The translations under genes were made by a program, and so were the position numbers. A stretch of 64,000 nt of DNA from Mesoflavibacter sp. (GTDB lineage Bacteria > Pseudomonadota > Alphaproteobacteria > UBA8366 > Aestuariispiraceae), in NCBI GenBank assembly GCA_017792345.1, contig CP051228.1:4556148-4620147 (forward strand). Direction: 5' to 3'. This document shows positions 35,448 to 44,447 of this stretch, piece by piece. Position 1 is the stretch's first letter, and each line of letters starts with the position of its first letter. The notes under the pieces were generated by a model that saw nothing but the letters and a program-made list of their open reading frames with translations, was not told where the DNA came from and ran no database searches.

Positions 35448-36175
35448 CAGAGTGTCGCTGTGTGTTCTGCGAACTGCTTTACGCAGCGGTCTTTCAACAC
35501 GGCGGGCATGAAGGAATAGTGCCGGCCAATATAGAGTTGCGGCTGGCTGATGAACTGGCCATAGGCCGCCATCATGTCCAATCCGCGGTTCGAAATTTCG
35601 ATGCAGATTTCCGTGTTCGCCTTGCGCAACTGATAAAGCTGCATGCCCTTGGTCAGCGGGATCGGCATTTTCATGACGACACCGCCACGGTCGACCTTGG
35701 GACTGACCTTATGCAGGGTCGTCACCAACCCCCGGAAATCGCGGTGATAGACACACCAGAGATGGGTATCCAATCCGCGATAATGCTCCGGGTCCGCGCC
35801 GTGCAGGCTGACGATCCGATCCGGCGTCAGGTCGATGATATGCTGATCGATCCGTCCCGTACCGAACACCAGATGCACGTCGCACGCGGCATCGCGCATC
35901 GCCGCAGCGGCATCTTCGCCATTCAGGTCCGAGAATGTCTGAACGTCGCAGACATCCGACAGCCCCGTCGGCTTTCCTCCGAACCAATGGTCGATCTCAA
36001 ATGCGTCACGCTCCGCCTCGAACGTGTGATTTGTTTCGAAAGTCGCACTGATCGCGCGGCGCTCTTCGAAGACGCGGACGATGTTCCATTTTTCAGAGAG
36101 TGCCTGTACGAACCGGGTGTGGTGCGGCGTGTCGGTCGTCAGAATGCCGACCCGCAGGCTCTTAGGCTCCATCAT
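35447..36175 (-). CDS. Formyltransferase-family protein (sugar N-formyltransferase-like)
   Basis: 242 residues with the formyltransferase fold. The active-site loop reads SLHGADPEHYRGLDTHLW, where canonical enzymes have N-x-H-x-S/G-L-L-P-x-Y-R-G. The histidine is kept, but the asparagine is replaced by serine. D in KVDRGGVV is the third catalytic position. Relatives transfer formyl groups from 10-formyl-tetrahydrofolate to 4-amino sugars. Context favours a glycan substrate over tRNA. Confidence 0.82.
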   Translation of the reverse strand: MMEPKSLRVGILTTDTPHHTRFVQALSEKWNIVRVFEERRAISATFETNHTFEAERDAFEIDHWFGGKPTGLSDVCDVQTFSDLNGEDAAAAMRDAACDVHLVFGTGRIDQHIIDLTPDRIVSLHGADPEHYRGLDTHLWCVYHRDFRGLVTTLHKVSPKVDRGGVVMKMPIPLTKGMQLYQLRKANTEICIEISNRGLDMMAAYGQFISQPQLYIGRHYSFMPAVLKDRCVKQFAEHTATL

Positions 36176-36203
36176 GTCGCACTCTAATCCGTCTCCAACC
36201 GGT

Positions 36204-37322
36204 TCACTTCCAGCTCCATTCCGGAATCAGGAAATCCGGAATACGCCACACATCCCCATCCCATTGCCAGACATCGCGATTGCGGAAACGTTCTGCGATC
36301 TCCCAGAACCAGCTTTCCGGCTGTCCCTGAAATTTGCAGAACGCGGCAATGTCCTTTTCGGGGATTTCCACCCCCCTTTGCGCAATTTCGGCTATCGCCT
36401 CCGCCCGCGTTATCATGCCGTAACGGATCTGGACCGATAGCGTGTCGAACGCACGCGTGAATCCGAATTTGTACCATTTCAAGAAATGATGCAATGAAAT
36501 GAAATCGCAGTCGATATCGGCGAAGTCCCAAGTCCCCGTTTTCAAGTCTTGTTTACCATATTCGAAACCGTACTCCTGCGCGACTTCGGTATTTTTAAAA
36601 CTATTCCATTTAAAAAAAGCACCCAGAAAAACAGATCGTATCTCGTATTCCGGATCCATCGGCACGCGATAGGCTAGCATATTCGCGGCGGTCAGCCCTT
36701 CCTTGCCGATCCAATGGTCGGCATCGGTGGATTCCAGGCATCCATGTTTGGACAGCCAATCGGCATCCAGGCGATCGGACAGTCGTTCCAGCTCACTGCC
36801 GCCATATTCAAGCTGCGGGTTCTCCCCCCATAGAATCAAGGGGATACGCAACTGAATACCCAGCCGGATCGGAATCGCGAACAGCGCCATATGCATCGGC
36901 AAGCCTGTGGTGCCGCGCTCTTCATAGGCGGCCTTCATGAAGCGTCGCTCGACATCGGGATCGATCGTGTAGTCGATATGATCGACAGCCAGATTCCGGA
37001 TCATCGCTTCGAGATTCCGCTGGCCGATCGCCGTACGCGCGGGTGTCCTCCAGGTCACCGCCAGAACATTCAACCCCGCCTTTCTGGCCATGATGATCTG
37101 ATACCAACTGTCCTTCCCGCCCGAGACCGGAACGATACAGTCATAGGACGTCGCCCGCGCCTTGGTTTCGGCGACAAGCGTATCGAACGCGGCCGCCCGC
37201 GCCGGCCAATCGATGCGTTCTTCCTTATCGCGATGCCCATGACAGGCGGTGCAGACACCGTTCTCATCCAACCGGATGCCCGGCCGCGTGTCGGGCAGAA
37301 TGCATTGTGTGCAGTAGCGCAT
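36204..37322 (-). CDS. N-acetyl sugar amidotransferase (WbpG/PseA family)
   Basis: 372 residues with a zinc-finger-like start (CTQCILPDTRP and CTACHG), the ATP-pyrophosphatase loop VSGGKDSWYQ, and the family ending with WxWDGDVWRIPDF. WbpG makes an acetamidino group in Pseudomonas O-antigen, and PseA does so on pseudaminic acid in Campylobacter. There is no HisH/HisF-like pair nearby, so the ammonia source may be the AsnB-like enzyme 6 nt upstream (inference). Confidence 0.92.
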   Translation of the reverse strand: MRYCTQCILPDTRPGIRLDENGVCTACHGHRDKEERIDWPARAAAFDTLVAETKARATSYDCIVPVSGGKDSWYQIIMARKAGLNVLAVTWRTPARTAIGQRNLEAMIRNLAVDHIDYTIDPDVERRFMKAAYEERGTTGLPMHMALFAIPIRLGIQLRIPLILWGENPQLEYGGSELERLSDRLDADWLSKHGCLESTDADHWIGKEGLTAANMLAYRVPMDPEYEIRSVFLGAFFKWNSFKNTEVAQEYGFEYGKQDLKTGTWDFADIDCDFISLHHFLKWYKFGFTRAFDTLSVQIRYGMITRAEAIAEIAQRGVEIPEKDIAAFCKFQGQPESWFWEIAERFRNRDVWQWDGDVWRIPDFLIPEWSWK

Positions 37323-37328
37323 GGGCGA

Positions 37329-39167
37329 TTACTCCGTCCAGGCTTCGTGCCGGTCCAGGAACATCCTGGCCGCCAGCAGCGAAAAGAGAAACTTGCTGTC
37401 GCTGTTGCGTTCGATGTCGGACGAGAGGAACGCTTCAAACCGGTCGCGCTTCACAATGTCGAAAAAGGCCCCGTCCTGCATCAGCCGGTCACGTACATTT
37501 GGTGCGGCAAAGTCCACGAAGGAAGTTACCGGCGCGTTGATGCCCTGCTTGCGTGGATTGTCGAGAATGGTGTCGGGCACCACCCCTTTTCCGGCATGCC
37601 GCAGCAAGTATTTCGGCAGATTGTTCTGGATCAGATGGCGGCTCGGGACCTGGAACAGAGTCTCCACAAGGTCCTTGTCCAGATACGGCGCACGGTTTTC
37701 GACCGACCACCGCATTGCCGCCAGATCGTCGTCATGCAGCATGACCGGTACGGTTTCCCGAACCAGTTCGTTCATCATCCGGTTGCGCATCGGCGCGTCG
37801 CAGAAGGCGATCTCCGCATGGGGTTCGTCAAAGGGCTCCGCCAGGAATTCGGAGAACCGGTCCGCGCCCAGAAAGATATGGTCCCGCGCCGTGGGCCGGT
37901 CGATGAACGCCCGAGGATCCTGCAGATACGGATTGCGTACGAACCGGCCATAGCTCTCGCGCCACCCCGCAACCAGGTCGTCGAAATCGGCTTCGTCCCG
38001 CATCTCCGAAAGCCAGAAGAGATAGTGGTCGTAATACCCGCTGAAGACCTCGTCCGCGCCGGTTCCGCCAAGCGCCATCTTGAACCCGTCCTGATGGATC
38101 GCCTCGCTGACCAGATAGTGCAGATAGTAGGAAATGGTCAGCGGCGGACCGTCGAAATAGCCGATCATGTCGTCCAGACGGTCCAGGAACCCTTCACGCG
38201 GAATGCGGATCTGGCGGTTCCGCACATTCAGCGCCTTCAGTGCCTCCGAGATCATGGCGGATTCATCGTAGCGCCAATCGTCCTCGATGATCGAAAAGCA
38301 GGTGATATCCGCGCCCATCCGATGATGGGCCAAGCCGGCGACGACATTGGAATCGATGCCGCCGGACAGCCGGACAGCCACCGGCACATCGGCACGCAGG
38401 GTTCTTGAAACGGCGGTCCAGAGCGCCGCGTCCACGCGCTCTTGCGCGTCCTCGGGCGACATGTCCTCCGGCCGGTAAGCCAGTGTCCAATAGCGGATCA
38501 ACGCAGGCGCCCGTCCCGGATCCAGCACCATCGCATGGGCTGCGGGCAACTCCCTTATGTCCTGAAAGAAGGTCCGCCCGTCCCGGCGCAACCCCTTGTA
38601 GCCGTTGACCAGATAGCGACGCAGTTGATGCCTGTCCACATCCGGCCGCGCCTTGGCCAGGGCGGCCAGGGTCTTTACCTCCGATGCGAACAGGAACCCT
38701 TCTTCGCCGCGATCCCATAGATAAAGCGGCTTCTCCCCGAACCGGTCGCGCACCAGGGTAAGCCGTCCGGTATCCGCCTCATGGAGGGCAAAAGCGAACA
38801 TCCCGACGAGGCGGTCGATCGCTTCCAGCCCCCAGGCGCGCCACGCCTCAAGCAGCACTTCGGTATCGCCCGTGGTCTGGAATTCGTGGCCCAGGGCCTC
38901 CAACTCGCGCCGCAGTTCGACATAGTTATAGATTTCACCGTTATAGATGAGGGTCAGCGGCCCCTTGCGGAAAGGCTGATCCGAGCGGGTATCCAGATCG
39001 ATGATCGATAGGCGGCTGTGGAACAGTTCAAGCGAGCGCCCATCCGGTCGGGCCGATTGAAAGTACCCGGCCCCATCGGGTCCGCGACGACGCATACGGT
39101 TCAGCACCGCATTGCGCCGGTCTTGAGTCAGCGGCGCCGCCGCCAGGCGTCCGGCGATCCCGCACAT
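37329..39167 (-). CDS. asnB: Asparagine synthase (glutamine-hydrolysing) family protein
   Basis: 612 residues. The N-terminal glutaminase domain begins MCGIAGRL, with catalytic Cys2. The C-terminal ATP-pyrophosphatase domain has VRLSGGIDSNVVAG. I chose ATG 39167 so that Cys2 follows the start. The next gene is the sugar amidotransferase. In glycan clusters AsnB-like proteins often amidate sugar carboxyls or supply ammonia rather than make asparagine. Gap to the NeuB gene is 7 nt. Confidence 0.93.
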   Translation of the reverse strand: MCGIAGRLAAAPLTQDRRNAVLNRMRRRGPDGAGYFQSARPDGRSLELFHSRLSIIDLDTRSDQPFRKGPLTLIYNGEIYNYVELRRELEALGHEFQTTGDTEVLLEAWRAWGLEAIDRLVGMFAFALHEADTGRLTLVRDRFGEKPLYLWDRGEEGFLFASEVKTLAALAKARPDVDRHQLRRYLVNGYKGLRRDGRTFFQDIRELPAAHAMVLDPGRAPALIRYWTLAYRPEDMSPEDAQERVDAALWTAVSRTLRADVPVAVRLSGGIDSNVVAGLAHHRMGADITCFSIIEDDWRYDESAMISEALKALNVRNRQIRIPREGFLDRLDDMIGYFDGPPLTISYYLHYLVSEAIHQDGFKMALGGTGADEVFSGYYDHYLFWLSEMRDEADFDDLVAGWRESYGRFVRNPYLQDPRAFIDRPTARDHIFLGADRFSEFLAEPFDEPHAEIAFCDAPMRNRMMNELVRETVPVMLHDDDLAAMRWSVENRAPYLDKDLVETLFQVPSRHLIQNNLPKYLLRHAGKGVVPDTILDNPRKQGINAPVTSFVDFAAPNVRDRLMQDGAFFDIVKRDRFEAFLSSDIERNSDSKFLFSLLAARMFLDRHEAWTE

Positions 39168-39174
39168 CCTAGGA

Positions 39175-40209
39175 TTACTCCTCCACGGCGCCACGCCGCA
39201 GCACGAAACCCTGCTGCACCGGCTTTAGCAGCTTCCGACCGACAACGGCGGAGATGCAGCGCGACGGAAACTCCGTCGCCGGCCGCGTGAAGACCAAATC
39301 CGTGCGGGACAGAATATGCCCCGCCGGCAGATCACGCGCGACGGTCAGCCCCTTGCGAATGGCCGGTCCGGTTCCATCCTCGCATGCCTGTGGAACCTTC
39401 TCGCCCGTCCCTCGTGCCTTGGCTACGCCAGGCAGTACCTTAGCCAGATAGGCAAGATCGTCCGGGTCGCAGGACAGCTCGTGATCTCTGAAATCGCGGC
39501 CATGTTTCCGATCCGTGAAATGCACCTCAACCAGACGCGCGCCCAGGGCGACCGCCGCGATGGGCGCCTCCGGCCCGATCACATGGTTCGAATAGCCGAC
39601 GGTAATGGGATCGAGGTCCGACGCGAGGGTCGGGATCGCCATCAGGTTCGCTTGCTCCAAGGGCGTCGGATAGGCGGAAACACAATGCAGCACCGCCAAT
39701 CGCTCTGGGGTGGCTTCCCCCATTTCCTCCCGGGCCCAGGCCACCGCGCGCCTTACCTCGGCAAGGTCCGCCGTGCCGGTGGACAGGATCACGGGCTTTC
39801 CGCTGGCACTCGCCTGCCGGATCACCGGTTCGAAATCGATGTCGCCGCTGGCAATCTTGATGGCGGCGCAGTGCGTCGCCAGGAAGGGCACCCAATCCTC
39901 GCTAATGGCGGAGGAGCAGAAGGCAATCCCCCGTTCCGCCGCCGCCGCCTTAAGGGTCAGATGCGCCGCCTCATCCAGGCCGAAACGCGCGACCCTCGCG
40001 CGGCGTTCTGCATCGTCCGCGGCAATGAACCGTTCCGCCGTATAGCTTTGAAACTTGACCGCATCCGCCCCGGCGTCAGCGGCAAGATTTAAGAGTTCCA
40101 AAGCCTTATCGAGGTTACCTTCATGATTCACACCAATTTCGGCAATCAGCGCCGGACGTTCCGACAGGTCGACACCGAATATGTTCATCACCGTGCGGCC
40201 TTCCTTCAT
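39175..40209 (-). CDS. NeuB-family nonulosonic acid synthase
   Basis: 344 residues: a TIM-barrel synthase domain with AEIGVNHEGNLDKALEL, AVKFQSYTAERF, KIASGDIDF and GYSNHVIG, followed by a C-terminal antifreeze-like SAF domain. It condenses phosphoenolpyruvate with a six-carbon amino sugar to give sialic, pseudaminic or legionaminic-type acids. The usual RPGTGI-like loop of the SAF domain reads RPATEFPSRC here. The start overlaps the maf stop (ATGA); an ATG at 40188 has a better AAGGAAGG site. Specificity is not clear from sequence. Confidence 0.93.
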   Translation of the reverse strand: MKEGRTVMNIFGVDLSERPALIAEIGVNHEGNLDKALELLNLAADAGADAVKFQSYTAERFIAADDAERRARVARFGLDEAAHLTLKAAAAERGIAFCSSAISEDWVPFLATHCAAIKIASGDIDFEPVIRQASASGKPVILSTGTADLAEVRRAVAWAREEMGEATPERLAVLHCVSAYPTPLEQANLMAIPTLASDLDPITVGYSNHVIGPEAPIAAVALGARLVEVHFTDRKHGRDFRDHELSCDPDDLAYLAKVLPGVAKARGTGEKVPQACEDGTGPAIRKGLTVARDLPAGHILSRTDLVFTRPATEFPSRCISAVVGRKLLKPVQQGFVLRRGAVEE

Positions 40210-42230
40210 GCGGATAGCGGTTGTTCCGCCTTGACCTGTTCCGTTTCTTCAACCAGCAGGTCGATGACGCTGGCCAAGATCGCCTCCATATCCTGCAGGA
40301 AACACCGAAGTTCCGACAGAAACATCTGGTAGACGCGCATGACGTCGCGGTCTTCGACCCGTCGATGGATGCGGAAATATACGTTGAACAGCGTCATTAC
40401 CGTCCCGAAATTGTTCTGCCAGACTACCGCGGCGATCGGGTCGAACTCGGCTTCGCTCGGCGGCTGAAACAGATTCCAGAGCTGATCATAGGCTTTGAAA
40501 ACGTCCAGTTCCGTTACTTCAGCCATTCGGTCGATCGTTTCATAGGCCCCGACATACCAATCGGACGTTTTCTGCCGCAGGTCGCGGTAGCGCGCGAGGT
40601 CGACACAATCCCCCTGCCCGTAGTGATCGATTTCCCGATCGATCAGTTTCATGGCCGCCTTGCGGTCGTCGGGCGTAGCGGTAAACGTCACTTTTCCCGG
40701 CAGTTTGGGCACCGTGCCTGGGATATCGACTCCGTCCGAACAGTTATAGACGGTATAGCCGGTATAGGCCTGAACCAGCTTCTGCATGAACAGCCGGCTG
40801 AGCAGGAACCCGTCATTGGTGAGGACCGTTCCGCCCAGATTGCCCTCGGCGGTGATCGGCATGATCGTCGATTCCTTCACGCCCTGGAACGAGAACATGA
40901 ACTCTTCGTCGGTGTAATAGCCGGATGCCTTGGAATGGTGATAGTCCGGCAGGCGCGTCCCAAGATCGACGCCGAAAAGATAGACCTCCTTGAACGCCAT
41001 ACCCAGGGCGAACCGCGCACCGCCATTCGCAACCGTCGGCACGGCCAGGTAGACAGGGTTGCCGTTCAATTCAAAGAATCGGGTGGAGCAGACTGTGTCC
41101 CGGTGGAAGAAGATCACCTTGTCGAACACCGCCGCTGTGCGTGGATTGACCGTCGCGGCGGCGACCAGGGTTATTCCGGACAGGTCGAATTCCGACGCCA
41201 CCTTCTCCAAAATGTCCGCTTGCCCGAACGTGTTCTCGACCTCGACATGATAGTCGGGTCGGATACCCTGGGACAACAGGACCTTGAGGCCGGAACCGCA
41301 GGAAATGACGACCGCATTGTCCTTGTATTTCCGAATGGTCTCGATCGCGATATCCGCGGACGGACCGGCGGCGACGACGAAGGCCGGGCAGGACTTCTCC
41401 CGGCGCGGCCGGCTGCGCCAGATTGCATGATCCCGCGCCAGAAAATTGCGCGTCGAATTCAGGATCATGATGTTTTCGTCTTCGAAGAAGCCGCGGTTGG
41501 ACCCGATGTAGGAAATCTGATCCGACAGGCCCCGGTGAATCTCGCGCACCAGATGGGACCGGTAATGGGTGTAAATCAGCGAGCCATCCAAGGTTCCGCC
41601 ATTGTCCGAACGCAGCGCGTTGGTCAGCTCCGCCGAAACCGAGGCCGGATTATCGTCGAGGATCATGAAGACGCGGCCGTTGCGCTCTTCGACGATGTCG
41701 ATCCATTCATGCCAAGGGTTCAAGTGCAGGGAGTGCCAGAGGAACTCGATGAACTGTTCGACCACGATGAGCGATTGCGCGTCGTGATCGCGCAGCATGC
41801 GGCCGATATGATCGCCAATCCCGACCCCCAAAGATACCGCGAAACCGGTGACCCCCCGTTGAAGTCCCGGCGGTAGGCGTTGGATGCCGTTCAGTTTCGC
41901 CATCTCGGTCAGACGCCGGATCGCAACTTTCGTCATGATCTGCGGCGGTTCCATATCGGCAACCGGCCAGCCGATATCGATACGGTAGGGATCGGCGACA
42001 TAGCCGACATACTGTTCGTCGACAAATTTCCGGACGCCTGCCTCGTAGAACAGGGTATGTCCGATATCGAGGTTCAGATCGTCATCGTCGGTTCGTACAA
42101 CCCGGGAAACCGGTTCATCGATCGTTTCCAACCGATCGGCGATGCCTGGCACATGCCGCCGGATAGCCTCGATATTTCGCTCGTATAGCGCGGCGGCCTT
42201 AGGATCCGATTTCAGGTCCAGCGTAATCAT
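40206..42230 (-). CDS. maf: Motility accessory factor (Maf, DUF115) flagellin glycosyltransferase
   Basis: 674 residues. The central DUF115 domain, about 270-480, begins AFVVAAGPSADIAIETIRKY and includes ISCGSGLKVLLSQGIRPDYHVEVE and KEVYLFGVDLG. Maf proteins add pseudaminic or legionaminic acid to flagellin serines and threonines in Campylobacter, Helicobacter and Magnetospirillum-like bacteria. It overlaps both neighbours by 4 nt. Together with the NeuB gene directly downstream this strongly supports nonulosonate glycosylation of flagellin. Confidence 0.93.
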   Translation of the reverse strand: MITLDLKSDPKAAALYERNIEAIRRHVPGIADRLETIDEPVSRVVRTDDDDLNLDIGHTLFYEAGVRKFVDEQYVGYVADPYRIDIGWPVADMEPPQIMTKVAIRRLTEMAKLNGIQRLPPGLQRGVTGFAVSLGVGIGDHIGRMLRDHDAQSLIVVEQFIEFLWHSLHLNPWHEWIDIVEERNGRVFMILDDNPASVSAELTNALRSDNGGTLDGSLIYTHYRSHLVREIHRGLSDQISYIGSNRGFFEDENIMILNSTRNFLARDHAIWRSRPRREKSCPAFVVAAGPSADIAIETIRKYKDNAVVISCGSGLKVLLSQGIRPDYHVEVENTFGQADILEKVASEFDLSGITLVAAATVNPRTAAVFDKVIFFHRDTVCSTRFFELNGNPVYLAVPTVANGGARFALGMAFKEVYLFGVDLGTRLPDYHHSKASGYYTDEEFMFSFQGVKESTIMPITAEGNLGGTVLTNDGFLLSRLFMQKLVQAYTGYTVYNCSDGVDIPGTVPKLPGKVTFTATPDDRKAAMKLIDREIDHYGQGDCVDLARYRDLRQKTSDWYVGAYETIDRMAEVTELDVFKAYDQLWNLFQPPSEAEFDPIAAVVWQNNFGTVMTLFNVYFRIHRRVEDRDVMRVYQMFLSELRCFLQDMEAILASVIDLLVEETEQVKAEQPLSA

Positions 42231-44194
42231 GCCGACTCCCCGGCTGCCGCAAGCAGCCTGTCAAACAGTTCCGTGAAAGCACGGCCACGATCGACGCGTG
42301 CTTCCAATGAAGCCGCCGCCCCGACTGCCGCGCGGATGTCGCGCCGCGCCGAACGCAAGGCGGCAAGATCGCCCGACAATGCCGCCAGCCGATCCGAGAA
42401 CGCCTCTTCGTCCTGCATCAGCCAATCCTCAAGCCCAAGACTGTAAAGCAGGCTGGCACAGGCCCCGTTCTGGGGGCGTTTGGGGCGGCACGACAGAACC
42501 GGAACGCCAAACCTCAAGGCCGTCACGGCCCCGTCGAGAGAAGGCACCGGCGTTACATCGACGAGAATGTCCGTATCCGGCAGCAATTGACTGATCGGCG
42601 TGTCGCGCGAAACCCGGTGGACCGTGGCGAGATTCAAGCCTGCCGCTTCGAAACGGGCGCTCAAGACTTCCGTCGTCAGTTCGTCGGCAGGATCATCCCC
42701 GCGAATGGTGAGCGTGCCTGTCATTCCCTTACGAACCGCCGACGCCAAGGTTTCCAAAAATCCTGACGACAACCGGCCCGCAATCGCGTCGATGAGAATT
42801 CGCATCGTCGGCGGCGGCGCCCCGTCTTGGTCTTCAAGCGTTTCGGGTTCGACATAGAGCGGCCATGTCGACAGGCCCTTGTTCACGATGACCGTCTGCG
42901 CCGCGTCTTCCCCCGGATTCGGCAATCCGGGATCGTGCAGGGCCAAGACACCATTCTGCGCACCGGGGACGGCCCCCGATTCCCCCATCAGACAAAGGAC
43001 GACCGGCGCGGGTTTTCTGGCTGCGATGCCGGGGCGCCCGGTCCAATCATACCCGTCGAGGTCCAGAAGGACCTGAATCTCGTCGTTCCGAATGATGGTG
43101 GCGGCCGTATCGTCATCGACCTTCGAAATATCGCGCCAACGCTGGGCGCTGCGGCGCAGGCGGCGGGTGACGGAATCCTCTACTTCCGAGTTCGAATAGT
43201 AATGAAGATCCGCCGCGCGCCCGAGACTCTCGTCGATCGTGGACAATAGCGCTGCTTTTTCCGATCCGGAAACGAAGGCGCCGGAAACGACACCGACACG
43301 GAACCGTGCGTTATCCGATTCCCTTTGCCGAACCTCAACGGGTTCCGGCGAAACATTCGCAAGCGTGTTCCAGGCATCCGACAGCTGCCGCGACAGTTCG
43401 AACGGCGCCCTGTCATCCCAACGCACCAATGCTGGCAGACCTTGCGCGATATCCAAATCGATTCCCGCGAGGTTGAGTGCCTGATTGACGGTCTCCCAGG
43501 CCTCCGCGGTCAGGCCGATATCCAATCGGCAACGGGCGAGAGTCCACAGCGCGCGGGGATCGTCTTCCTTAAGGGATGCGAGTGCCTCCGCCGCACGCAG
43601 ACTGTCGCCAGGACGCAGCCGCTGGCGGTTGACGTCGACCAGGCCCTGCCAGGCCTCCACATTTGTCTTGTCGAGATCGATCGCGTCGATGAAATCCTGC
43701 GCAGCGCGTTCAAAAGCACCGTCCTTAATGTGCAGATATCCATTCTCGACCACCGGATTGTCCGATGCGATTGCCAAGGCAGCACCAAACCCGATCAGCC
43801 ATTTTGGGATCAGCCGGTATTCCGGGTATGCGGGTTTCAGCGCCGTCGCAAGTTTGGCGTAATAGACGCCTTCCGTCCGCTTTCCGACCACGGTAAAGAG
43901 GGCGGCAAGAACTTCGACATGCTCATAGGCATCCGGGTTTTCTTCATGCGCGGCCTCCAGCATGCGGATCGCCGGCACGACGCGGCCCAGCCGGCACACG
44001 CAAAGCGCCAGCAAATGACGGACAAGCGTGGTATCGCCGGTTTGTTTCCGCAACCGTTCGACCTCGGCGATTGCCAGGTCGGAATTGTGGTTGTTCAGGT
44101 GGGAAAGACATTTATGCACGGTCTGATTACCGCGCATCCCGAAACCATCGGGCATGTCGAAATCCAGGTCGAACTTACTTCCGCCGTCTGACAT
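42227..44194 (-). CDS. TPR-GT41 (FlmG-like) candidate flagellin glycosyltransferase
   Basis: 655 residues. The N-terminal part (about 25-245) is TPR-like. The C-terminal part resembles the SPINDLY/O-GlcNAc transferase family, with RVGVVSGAFVSGSEK, a TIIRNDEIQVLLDLDGYDWTGRPG segment and the donor-site ending ALRFGVPVLSCRPKRP. In Caulobacter FlmG, of similar architecture, glycosylates flagellins with pseudaminic acid. It is the first gene of the operon that continues with maf, and it lies 253 nt downstream of fliC. Confidence 0.83.
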   Translation of the reverse strand: MSDGGSKFDLDFDMPDGFGMRGNQTVHKCLSHLNNHNSDLAIAEVERLRKQTGDTTLVRHLLALCVCRLGRVVPAIRMLEAAHEENPDAYEHVEVLAALFTVVGKRTEGVYYAKLATALKPAYPEYRLIPKWLIGFGAALAIASDNPVVENGYLHIKDGAFERAAQDFIDAIDLDKTNVEAWQGLVDVNRQRLRPGDSLRAAEALASLKEDDPRALWTLARCRLDIGLTAEAWETVNQALNLAGIDLDIAQGLPALVRWDDRAPFELSRQLSDAWNTLANVSPEPVEVRQRESDNARFRVGVVSGAFVSGSEKAALLSTIDESLGRAADLHYYSNSEVEDSVTRRLRRSAQRWRDISKVDDDTAATIIRNDEIQVLLDLDGYDWTGRPGIAARKPAPVVLCLMGESGAVPGAQNGVLALHDPGLPNPGEDAAQTVIVNKGLSTWPLYVEPETLEDQDGAPPPTMRILIDAIAGRLSSGFLETLASAVRKGMTGTLTIRGDDPADELTTEVLSARFEAAGLNLATVHRVSRDTPISQLLPDTDILVDVTPVPSLDGAVTALRFGVPVLSCRPKRPQNGACASLLYSLGLEDWLMQDEEAFSDRLAALSGDLAALRSARRDIRAAVGAAASLEARVDRGRAFTELFDRLLAAAGESA

Positions 44195-44393
44195 GCCGTT
44201 CTCTCGCTCCGATGCCGTCCGCGCGACGGCCGTTTAAGTCTGAGATCCTGCCTTGATTCGGCCCTCGTCAGGCACAGTATTCGCCAAATACCGTCGGTTT
44301 CCCGAATCGTTCCCGCAAGGCGGGTACGACCCTAACCCCAAAAGATTCCGATGAAAACCGCGAGGGAAAAGTAGGACATACCCCAAAAGCAAA

Positions 44394-44420
44394 CCGGGAC
44401 CCGATACAATCGGGTCCCGG
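44394..44420 (-). terminator. Terminator of fliC
   Basis: Perfect 12-bp stem CCGGGACCCGAT with a 3-base loop. On the minus strand it is followed by TTTGCTTTTGG. It lies 28 nt after the fliC stop. Confidence 0.85.
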
Positions 44421-44447
44421 CGTAACTCACCCAAACCTGCCCGAAGA

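Noticed and set aside
29000-44200. Sugar island as a recent mobile element
   Set aside because: No integrase, transposase, tRNA, flanking direct repeat or clear codon-use shift was seen.
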